The position numbers and the translations under genes were made by a program. The notes under the pieces are model-generated. The model made no database searches. It was given only the letters and a program-made list of their open reading frames with translations, and was not told the origin of the DNA. Of a DNA stretch of 16,598 nt, positions 8,636-16,598 are shown piece by piece (position 1 is the stretch's first letter; every line of letters begins with the position of its first letter). The stretch comes from Methanobacteriaceae archaeon (GTDB lineage: Archaea > Methanobacteriota > Methanobacteria > Methanobacteriales > Methanobacteriaceae): assembly GCA_011620845.1 (NCBI GenBank), contig WOYJ01000061.1:26544-43141 (forward strand), given 5' to 3'.

Positions 8636-9163
8636 TCATTTATCCTCAACTAAAACCTTCAATTTACCATCGTATAGATCTATTATAAGGCCGTGTACAG
8701 GAACATCATCCGGGATAAATGGAGATTCCTTTATTTCTTGAACTGCGTTTAACACATTCTCCTCTTCACCTTCAATTGCCCCTATCCATTCTTTGAGATC
8801 AACCCCTGAAATGATTTCCTCAGGGATACCTCTGGCTTTCATGGCACTTATGAGTTTTTCAGGGTCTACGTTGGCCATTCCGCATTCGTAGTGTCCTACC
8901 ACCATAACTTCTTCCGCACCAAGTGCGTATATTGCCGCTGCAACGGATCGTATAACATCCCTGTCGACTATGGTGTTACCTGCATTTTTGATTATCTTTG
9001 CGTCTCCCCTGTCTATTCCCATGGCTGGTTCTAAAAAACCGGTGAGCCGTGTATCCATACAGGTTACAATGGCCAGTTTCTTTTGTGGGGAGTGGCTTAG
9101 TTTTTTTGGTTCAAATTCTTTGACAAATTTTTGGTTGGCTTTGAGTACTTCGTCGAGTATCAT
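8636..9163 (-). CDS. beta-class carbonic anhydrase
   Basis: It interconverts CO2 and bicarbonate. The 175-residue protein resembles the Cab type of Methanothermobacter. The zinc ligands are visible: Cys35 in TCMDTRL, with the Asp37-Arg39 pair, and His91-x2-Cys94 in VVGHYECGMA. Between them lie GDAKIIKNAGNT and RSVAAAIYALGAEEV, all family signatures. AAGGTGAT is a very good ribosome binding site directly upstream of the ATG. It follows the fdhB2 gene in the same direction after about 200 bases, so it may be transcribed with that unit or from its own promoter. Lying between formate dehydrogenase genes and purP, it probably handles the CO2 released from formate, or supplies bicarbonate (inference). 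Confidence 0.95.
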   Translation of the reverse strand: MILDEVLKANQKFVKEFEPKKLSHSPQKKLAIVTCMDTRLTGFLEPAMGIDRGDAKIIKNAGNTIVDRDVIRSVAAAIYALGAEEVMVVGHYECGMANVDPEKLISAMKARGIPEEIISGVDLKEWIGAIEGEEENVLNAVQEIKESPFIPDDVPVHGLIIDLYDGKLKVLVEDK

Positions 9164-9171
9164 TATTTATC

Positions 9172-9212
9172 ACCTTAAATTGTATCATCCTCTAAATACC
9201 TTAAATTGTATC
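9172..9212 (-). repeat. 26-base tandem duplication in the carbonic anhydrase leader
   Basis: ACCTTAAATTGTATC occurs exactly at 9172-9186 and again at 9198-9212 (plus-strand reading), followed in both cases by CTCTAA after a 3-base difference. On the coding strand each copy reads GATACAATTTAAGGT. The copy nearest the gene supplies the AAGGT of the ribosome binding site, and each copy also contains an ATTTAAGG that could act as a TATA element. Confidence 0.8.
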
Positions 9213-9276
9213 CTCTAAGATAAAGTAAACCGCATTTACTATGGGTGATCTATTATTCTCATTTAAAGAGGTGATT

Positions 9277-9303
9277 ACTAGAATTTGAGCGAATTTTTCT
9301 AGT
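9277..9303. repeat. small inverted repeat between fdhB2 and carbonic anhydrase
   Basis: ACTAGAA (9277-9283) and TTCTAGT (9297-9303) are exact inverted copies with a 13-base spacer. The repeat lies about 115 bases upstream of the carbonic anhydrase start and may be regulatory or a weak hairpin. Nothing else is recognisable in the gap at 9213-9364. Confidence 0.35.
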
Positions 9304-9364
9304 GAATATGATATAATACTATCACCCTGGAAATGTGGTTACTCTACCTATGGGCTGAGGTTTT

Positions 9365-10564
9365 TTATTCCTCACTTGGTTCTTTATCAGTTACAGAAAG
9401 TGGCGGTTTTTGTTCCAGGTCGTATCCTGGCTTGTAATCAAATTCTTCCTGTAATTTGACATTTATTTCATGAAATATTCTGGCTAGTGGTATTTCACTG
9501 GGGCAGACTTCTTCGCATTGTCCACAGTTGGTGCAGGAGTCCACCATATGGAGCATTCTTACAAAGTGGAACATGGGTGACGGGGGTATTATTCCCTTTT
9601 CCACCCAGTTGTTGGATTCTGACTGGATGGAGCAGTCCCTGCAAAAACAGAGTGGGCATGCTTCTCGGCAACCATAACATTTTATGCACTTGGAGAATTC
9701 GTCCATGTACTGGTCGATGGTTATTAACGTGCCCTCGTCTTCGAAGTTCCTGGTCTGCCATTTATTTGCCAGTTTTACCATTGTTTTGTTGATGTTTGCA
9801 CGTATTTCAACACCTTCAGGTACAGGATCCTGTACCCTTAGTGTTCCTGCTTTTATGGCTTTTTCCAGGACTTCTGCACCTTTTCCTGAAAACACCTCAA
9901 TGAAGGTTGCTTTTCCAGCTAAAGGCCCTATCACTCCCCAGTTACCCATGGCTATGTCTGACATCCTTGGTATGTTATTTTCACATCTCTGGCAGTTGGT
10001 CCTGCGGCCGTATCCTTCATCTTCCAGATCATCTATGCTTATCTCCTTCTCTTCGTTGTCTGCTGTTTCTATTATCAGCTTTCCCTTGGCAATCTCTTCC
10101 TTGACCACCATGTCTGGATCAATTTCATAGAACTTTTCTACCATTTCACGGGCCTTCACCGGGGGTAAAGTACCGCCGCAGTTAACTCCAATCATGACCA
10201 CGTTGTCTCTTTCTATCTGTTTTCTTTTCATGAGTTCTACTATGGTCATTGCGTCGCATGGTTTAGTGGTGACTGCTAATTTCAGATCCTTTGCACCATC
10301 AAGGTACCGGACAATGGTTTTGGCAATGTTCAACGTACCGCAGTGCAGTGACCCTGCTGATTCTATGACCTTATCAGGGTCGGTTATAAGGGTAGGTACT
10401 GCATCGTACAGGTCTAAACCTTTCTTAACAGTCAATACTGCATCGACAATACCTTCTTCCAGGAGGAATTTCAGTACGGAGGTGATTGCTCCCCCGCATT
10501 CTCCGCTTTCTGCTATATCTGCGTCTTGAGATAATCCGAAGTACATGTCGTTTACTTCAACCAT
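9365..10564 (-). CDS. FdhB/FrhB-family F420-dependent iron-sulfur flavoprotein, second copy
   Basis: This 399-residue paralogue of the formate dehydrogenase beta subunit aligns without gaps to the fdhB product of this window over about the first 270 residues. It has the FrhB_FdhB core (VNDMYFGLSQDADIAESG to MIGVNCGG), the cysteine pair C191-x2-C194 in GRRTNCQRC, and GNWGVIGPLAGKATFIEV. Two C-terminal [4Fe-4S] motifs follow: C293, C296, C299, C303 and C344, C347, C350, C354. Such proteins carry FAD and exchange electrons with coenzyme F420. The start has GGGTGAT 4 bases upstream, and mvhD ends 5 bases before this gene. No fdhA accompanies it, so it may pair with the neighbouring FdhA, or act with MvhD to pass F420 electrons to heterodisulfide reductase (inference). 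Confidence 0.9.
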   Translation of the reverse strand: MVEVNDMYFGLSQDADIAESGECGGAITSVLKFLLEEGIVDAVLTVKKGLDLYDAVPTLITDPDKVIESAGSLHCGTLNIAKTIVRYLDGAKDLKLAVTTKPCDAMTIVELMKRKQIERDNVVMIGVNCGGTLPPVKAREMVEKFYEIDPDMVVKEEIAKGKLIIETADNEEKEISIDDLEDEGYGRRTNCQRCENNIPRMSDIAMGNWGVIGPLAGKATFIEVFSGKGAEVLEKAIKAGTLRVQDPVPEGVEIRANINKTMVKLANKWQTRNFEDEGTLITIDQYMDEFSKCIKCYGCREACPLCFCRDCSIQSESNNWVEKGIIPPSPMFHFVRMLHMVDSCTNCGQCEEVCPSEIPLARIFHEINVKLQEEFDYKPGYDLEQKPPLSVTDKEPSEE

Positions 10565-10569
10565 TCAAA

Positions 10570-10998
10570 TCACCCTACCTTCCCTTTTTCTTCCAGTCTC
10601 CATGAGAAGGGACCTAGTTCTTTTACCTGGTTTATCATCATCTTCATGGTGTTTGCAAATTTTTCTCCTTCTGAAGCTGAGATCCAGTCCAGGTGGAATC
10701 TTCCTTCCTCAATTCCAAGGGTTTTTATAACTGTTTTTAGGGCGGTTATTCTGCGATCACAGGCAAAGTTACCCCTATCGTAGTGGCAATCTCCAAAGTG
10801 GCAACCTGCAACCATTACTCCATCTGCTCCTTCACTGAAGGCCTTCATTATGAAGAGTGGATTTATTCTACCGGAGCACATCACCCGGATTATACGTACG
10901 TTTGGGGGGTATTGCATCCTCGCTGTACCTGCAGTGTCTGCTCCTCCATAGGAACACCAATTACAGCAGAAGACTAATATTTTAGGTTCCCATTCCAT
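10570..10998 (-). CDS. mvhD: MvhD-type electron-transfer subunit (delta subunit family)
   Basis: This 142-residue protein is of the family that links an electron-input module to HdrA of the heterodisulfide reductase complex and carries a [2Fe-2S] cluster. Conserved cysteines are visible: Cys11-Cys12-x2-Cys15 (FCCNWCSYGGAD), Cys41 (MCSGRI), Cys66 and Cys71 (GCHFGDCHY) and Cys80. Length is normal for the family. A GAGGAT ribosome binding site precedes the ATG. In M. marburgensis MvhD joins the hydrogenase to Hdr, and in Methanospirillum an MvhD-type subunit sits between formate dehydrogenase and Hdr. Here no hydrogenase genes flank it, but formate dehydrogenase genes do, so a formate- or F420-linked role is likely. 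The symbol is by family; a flpD- or vhuD-like name would also fit. Confidence 0.9.
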   Translation of the reverse strand: MEWEPKILVFCCNWCSYGGADTAGTARMQYPPNVRIIRVMCSGRINPLFIMKAFSEGADGVMVAGCHFGDCHYDRGNFACDRRITALKTVIKTLGIEEGRFHLDWISASEGEKFANTMKMMINQVKELGPFSWRLEEKGKVG

Positions 10999-11042
10999 AA
11001 TCTATCCTCTTAATCGTTAAAATCAAGTTATTAAAGCGTTCA

Positions 11043-11056
11043 ATATTTAATTATAC
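11043..11056 (-). promoter_or_regulatory. candidate TATA box for mvhD-fdhB2
   Basis: TATAATTAAATA on the coding strand lies about 50 bases before the mvhD ATG, placing a start near 11023 and a leader of about 25 bases with the GAGGAT site. It supports mvhD-fdhB2 as a unit separate from fdhCAB. Confidence 0.45.
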
Positions 11057-11091
11057 ATTGTTTGAGCATCATTTTTAGCACTAGGAATGGT

Positions 11092-11149
11092 AACCAGATT
11101 CTGCACATTTTGTTAATAGAGGCATTTTGAGCGGATACAGAACCTGGTT
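11092..11149. repeat. 12-base inverted repeat upstream of mvhD
   Basis: AACCAGATTCTG (11092-11103) and CAGAACCTGGTT (11138-11149) are inverted copies with one mismatch around a 34-base spacer. The repeat lies upstream of the candidate mvhD TATA box and downstream of the fdhB terminator, so it is more likely a regulator site than a terminator. No gene is seen at 10999-11233. Confidence 0.5.
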
Positions 11150-11193
11150 TTCTTATTATGTGGCGTAAGAATCAATTTATTTGTTTTATTTTT

Positions 11194-11233
11194 TTCTAAA
11201 AAATTAAAAAATGAGGATAAGTCAGTTATATCC

Positions 11234-11237
<4 letters not shown>
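11194..11237 (-). terminator. hairpin and oligo-T terminator overlapping the fdhB stop
   Basis: On the coding strand ATGAGGATA (11237-11229) and TATCCTCAT (11219-11211) pair as a 9-base stem with a 9-base loop. They are followed at once by TTTTTT, AA and TTTTTT. The fdhB stop TGA lies inside the first arm. It should end the fdhCAB transcript and insulate mvhD. Confidence 0.65.
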
Positions 11238-14496
<3,259 letters not shown>

Positions 14497-14559
14497 TTTT
14501 CTTATCCCCTCATTTGTTTTAAAGTTCTGGTCCATGTATTTCTTTATGATCTATTGCAC

Positions 14560-14585
14560 TTTTTTTAATATCCAGTATGACTGGA
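14560..14585 (-). promoter_or_regulatory. possible internal promoter and operator before fdhA
   Basis: TCCAGT (14571-14576) and ACTGGA (14580-14585) form a perfect 15-base palindrome around ATG. On the coding strand it is followed directly by ATATTAAAAAAA, a TATA-like stretch. A start about 25 bases on would leave a leader of about 40 bases with the fdhA ribosome binding site. It could let fdhAB be expressed apart from fdhC. Confidence 0.4.
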
Positions 14586-14624
14586 CATTGCGGAAATCAT
14601 GGTTCATTTTTTTAGAAATTGATA

Positions 14625-14662
14625 CCTTCCATGATCCAAAAAAATAAAATAAAAATGGAAGG
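14625..14662 (-). terminator. oligo-T and weak hairpin after fdhC
   Basis: On the coding strand, after the fdhC stop, CCTTCCAT (14662-14655) leads into a T-rich stretch with runs of 5, 4 and 7 T, and then ATGGAAGG (14632-14625). The 8-base arms flank a 22-base loop. It may cause partial termination within the fdh operon, giving more fdhC than fdhAB transcript. Confidence 0.4.
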
Positions 14663-14681
14663 ATTTTTTATCTTTGCACTG

Positions 14682-15524
14682 TCACTTAGCTTCTTCTTTT
14701 GTTCCTCTGAGATAGGTCCACCAGTAAATAACTGCTACAAATATTGCTCCACCGATGATGTTACCTATGGTGGCAGGAATCATGTTATTTACAAAGAACT
14801 GTGTCCATGATACTCCACCAAGGAATATTCCCACTGGTATAAAGAACATATTTGCAACTACGTGCTCGAATCCTATTGCAACGAAAGCAAAGATCGGGAA
14901 CCAAATTCCGACTATTTTACCAATAATATCATCTGAGGCAATAGCTACATATACAGCAAGACATACAAGCCAGTTACAACCTATGGCTCTCCAGAACACC
15001 TGCATCCATGTTAAAGATGCAGTAGCTTTTCCTGCTGCAACGAAGCTTGCTCCTCCAAGTGCTTTCGTTTTAGCAATGGTAAGCGCACCGGCTGCCCATG
15101 GGTCTACAGCTAGAATACCACTGGCTACTGCAAGGAAATATGCTACAAATAGAGCACCTACCAGGTTGAAAATCCAGCTTCCGATCCAGTTCCTGGCAAG
15201 TCCAAACCAGCTTGATTTTCCTTTGAGTAATCCAAAGGGCATGTACATACAGTTACCTGTGAACAGTTCAGAACCGGCTATAACGACCAGTATCAGCCCA
15301 ACTGGGAACACGGCACCAAAGAGCAATTTATTTATTCCCACTGGAGCGCCAGCTGCCACTAGACCTCCAGTTACAACTTCAGCTAAAAGTCCTCCAAAAG
15401 CAATATATGCACCTGCTAAAAAGCTCAAAAGAATTAAATTACTCAAAGGAGCCTTTTCTTTCAATGCAGCTATACCAACACATGCTTTTGCTGTGTCAGC
15501 AGGTGACTTAAAAGATGATGCCAT
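14682..15524 (-). CDS. fdhC: formate channel/transporter, FNT family
   Basis: FdhC moves formate across the cytoplasmic membrane. From the ATG at 15524 it has 280 residues, begins MASSFKSPADTAKACVG, and closely resembles the Methanobacterium formicicum protein as I recall it. Six membrane segments can be placed, with FNT signatures GAYIAFGGLLAEVVTGG (first helix), GSELFTGNCMYMP, and a conserved histidine in GFEHVVANMFFIPVG. The start was chosen because GGAGGT lies 8 bases upstream. An earlier in-frame ATG at 15557 would add 11 hydrophilic residues and has no such site. It is first in the fdhC-fdhA-fdhB operon. The long region upstream is full of repeats and is likely the regulated promoter. 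Confidence 0.95.
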   Translation of the reverse strand: MASSFKSPADTAKACVGIAALKEKAPLSNLILLSFLAGAYIAFGGLLAEVVTGGLVAAGAPVGINKLLFGAVFPVGLILVVIAGSELFTGNCMYMPFGLLKGKSSWFGLARNWIGSWIFNLVGALFVAYFLAVASGILAVDPWAAGALTIAKTKALGGASFVAAGKATASLTWMQVFWRAIGCNWLVCLAVYVAIASDDIIGKIVGIWFPIFAFVAIGFEHVVANMFFIPVGIFLGGVSWTQFFVNNMIPATIGNIIGGAIFVAVIYWWTYLRGTKEEAK

Positions 15525-15554
15525 ACCATTCGACCTCCTATTTTTTTTATCTGC

Positions 15555-15713
15555 CATGAATACTCATGAGACCTTCTTGAAGATCCATAAATTTTCATAG
15601 AGTTGTGTCTCCACCCGTTTTAAATCTTTTATGAAAGATGATGATAGATTTAAAACGACAAAAAAAAAACGTGGATTGTGGTGTTCCTGTCACGAAACTA
15701 CATGAATATTCAT
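15555..15713 (-). promoter_or_regulatory. fdhC promoter region with inverted repeats
   Basis: CGTTTTAAATCT (15616-15627) and AGATTTAAAACG (15646-15657) form a perfect 12-base inverted repeat with an 18-base spacer. Each arm contains a TATA-like TTTAAA. A start about 25 bases past the gene-proximal arm would give a leader of about 70 bases. A second motif pair flanks this: CATGAATACTCAT (15555-15567) and CATGAATATTCAT (15701-15713), the latter containing a 12-base palindrome. A regulator bound at the arms would be expected to compete with TATA-binding protein. Confidence 0.5.
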
Positions 15714-15769
15714 AATTAAAGTGAATTAGTACAGTAATATAAAGATATGGAAAAAAATTAAACCGAAAG

Positions 15770-15827
15770 CTATTTATTCGTTATATTAAGCTTTTATTCG
15801 ATACGTAATCCTTTTATTCGATACGTA
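15770..15827. repeat. 20-base tandem repeats upstream of fdhC
   Basis: CTTTTATTCGATACGTA occurs exactly at 15791-15807 and 15811-15827, a 20-base period. A degenerate third copy, CTATTTATTCGTTATATTA, precedes them at 15770-15788. The spacing is about two helical turns, so proteins bound to each copy would sit on the same DNA face. Confidence 0.7.
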
Positions 15828-15946
15828 TGCACCTGCTTGTCGGAGGGAGATCGCCAAAAAAGTATAAAAAATTACTTCTAATACAACAGTTTTTTAATGG
15901 ATATAAACCTGTAAAAATAATTACAGGATAAAAGAAGGATGTTTTA
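15828..15946. other. intergenic stretch with a GC-rich patch and a small hairpin
   Basis: A GC-rich patch around 15828-15854 stands out in AT-rich DNA. Further on, CCTGTAA (15908-15914) and TTACAGG (15921-15927) pair exactly with a 6-base loop, and on the minus strand the hairpin is followed by TTTATA. It could terminate transcripts coming from the right. No gene is seen. Confidence 0.35.
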
Positions 15947-16000
15947 TTACTTGTTCCCTTTAAGTTGCTCTTCTATTTGCTTTTGGATTTCAAGATCAAT
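15947..16000 (-). pseudogene. remnant of a 16-residue-repeat protein
   Basis: The minus strand encodes IDLEIQKQIEEQLKGNK followed by TAA. An in-frame TAA lies immediately before it, and another stop a little further upstream. Its Ile/Leu spacing and closing glycine match the repeat of the intact gene at 16147-16488 (compare EEIDEEIKEQIYG). It is best read as the surviving C-terminal repeat of a broken copy. Region 16001-16146 between the two holds only AT-rich sequence with stops in every frame I followed. Confidence 0.5.
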
Positions 16001-16146
16001 TTATCCCTTAGTTATTCCTTTTTTCTTTTTTTTTCAATGGGTAAAAAATTCTATGAAAGCCGTTAAAATCAAGCACATTGGGTATAAGAATAATTAAAGA
16101 GAAAATTTAAGAATAATAAAAAGAATGGATATAATTAAAAGTTCAA

Positions 16147-16488
16147 CTATTCTTTCCCGTATATCTGTTCTTTTATTATCTTTTTAATCTCTTCTTCATC
16201 TTTTCCTACTATATGGTCGTGTATTTCTTTTTGCAATACCTCATCCACTTGTCCATATATCTGTTCTTTTATTTCTTCATCAATTTCTTCTTCCTTTTTA
16301 CCATAAATGTTATCTTTTATCTCTTCATCCAATTTTGCATCGCACATTCCAATTATATGATCGAATAACTCCTTTTGCAACTCATCTTCTAATTCACAGT
16401 TCATATGCCTTTTTAGTTGCTCATCATAATCGCTTTCTAACTTAACTTTAACATCTTTGCGTATTTCCTTTTCAGTTTTTTCAGACAT
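16147..16488 (-). CDS. acidic 16-residue-repeat protein of unknown function
   Basis: I do not recognise this 113-residue protein. It has an exact 16-residue period: glycine closes each unit at 47, 63, 79, 95 and 111. A typical unit is KKEEEIDEEIKEQIYG (64-79). Units ending HIIG/HIVG (32-47, 80-95) contain LQKE, and the others end IYG. Residues 1-31 fit two more, worn units without the glycine. Ile/Leu at unit positions 6, 10 and 14 imply one short amphipathic helix per unit with a turn at Tyr-Gly. The protein is rich in Glu and Lys, with no signal peptide or membrane segment and only two cysteines (31 and 49). GAGGG lies 7 bases before the ATG. It is probably cytoplasmic, possibly a helical-repeat scaffold (inference). 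Confidence 0.8.
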   Translation of the reverse strand: MSEKTEKEIRKDVKVKLESDYDEQLKRHMNCELEDELQKELFDHIIGMCDAKLDEEIKDNIYGKKEEEIDEEIKEQIYGQVDEVLQKEIHDHIVGKDEEEIKKIIKEQIYGKE

Positions 16489-16491
16489 TGT

Positions 16492-16544
16492 AAAACCCTC
16501 TTGCTATGATATTTAGAAAAACCCTCTTGCTATGATATTTAGAA
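16492..16544 (-). repeat. 26-base tandem duplication in the leader of the repeat-protein gene
   Basis: Two exact 27-base copies overlapping by one base occur at 16492-16518 and 16518-16544 (26-base period). The plus-strand core is ACCCTCTTGCTATGATATTT. On the coding strand each carries AGAGGG, so the ribosome binding site is duplicated, with the nearer one serving the ATG at 16488. Confidence 0.85.
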
Positions 16545-16555
16545 TCTATTTACAT

Positions 16556-16593
16556 GTTAATAAATCTTTTTGTTTATTTTTATGATCGATCAT
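16556..16593 (-). promoter_or_regulatory. candidate promoter with palindrome for the repeat-protein gene
   Basis: On the coding strand GATTTATTAAC near 16567-16557 is TATA-like and would start transcription within the duplicated leader. Just upstream, ATGATCGATCAT (16582-16593) is a perfect 12-base palindrome and a possible operator. Confidence 0.3.
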
Positions 16594-16598
16594 TAACT

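Noticed and set aside
14497..14535. 13-codon N-terminal extension of fdhA
   Set aside because: The downstream ATG has a good ribosome binding site and gives the 684-residue length and N-terminus remembered for M. formicicum FdhA.
15525..15557. 11-codon N-terminal extension of fdhC
   Set aside because: GGAGGT lies within the extension, 8 bases before the ATG at 15524, which gives the family start MASSFKSP.
14755..15600. 281-codon open frame on the plus strand opposite fdhC
   Set aside because: It is the antisense of a well supported membrane protein gene; its composition mirrors fdhC and it has no family features.
15770..15827. CRISPR array
   Set aside because: Only two exact short copies with a 3-base gap; no spacers and no cas genes.

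Overview
The window reads as chromosome of a hydrogenotrophic, formate-using methanogenic archaeon of the order Methanobacteriales, most likely a Methanobacterium. The evidence is a coenzyme M biosynthesis pair (comD/comE), the archaeal formate-dependent purine enzyme PurP, and a complete fdhC-fdhA-fdhB operon. The FdhC and FdhA starts and lengths (280 and 684 residues) match what I remember of Methanobacterium formicicum. Ribosome binding sites are strong, TATA elements are AT-rich, and oligo-T tracts follow genes, all typical of this group. I saw no rRNA, tRNA, CRISPR array or insertion sequence.

Left part (1-3900). The first bases hold the possible start of a leftward gene that leaves the window. 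A decayed C-terminal piece of a membrane-anchored surface repeat protein follows (158-763, minus). Then comes a rightward group: gatB (tRNA amidotransferase subunit B), an MJ1316/DUF504 domain protein, a CBS-CBS-ParB-like protein, and hisE, whose start overlaps the CBS gene by ATGA.

Middle (3928-8368). comD and comE run leftward and form the two-subunit sulfopyruvate decarboxylase of coenzyme M synthesis. A large FUSC-family membrane protein runs rightward from the same divergent region. purP converges on it from the other side.

Right part (8636-15524, all minus). In order of transcription: fdhC (formate channel), fdhA and fdhB (F420-reducing formate dehydrogenase), a hairpin plus oligo-T terminator overlapping the fdhB stop, a separate unit of mvhD plus a second fdhB, a beta-class carbonic anhydrase, then purP. 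Together these take up formate, oxidise it to CO2, equilibrate CO2 with bicarbonate, and use formate for inosine monophosphate synthesis. The window therefore looks like a formate/CO2 neighbourhood. The mvhD-fdhB2 pair is a plausible link from F420 or formate electrons to heterodisulfide reductase, but that link is inferred.

Far right (15525-16598). About 620 bases upstream of fdhC carry no complete gene but are dense with inverted and direct repeats, probably regulatory. Beyond them is a small gene for an acidic protein built on an exact 16-residue period, of a family I do not recognise, with a decayed relative next to it. A recurring oddity is short tandem duplication of gene leaders that copies the ribosome binding site (comE, carbonic anhydrase, the 16-residue-repeat gene).
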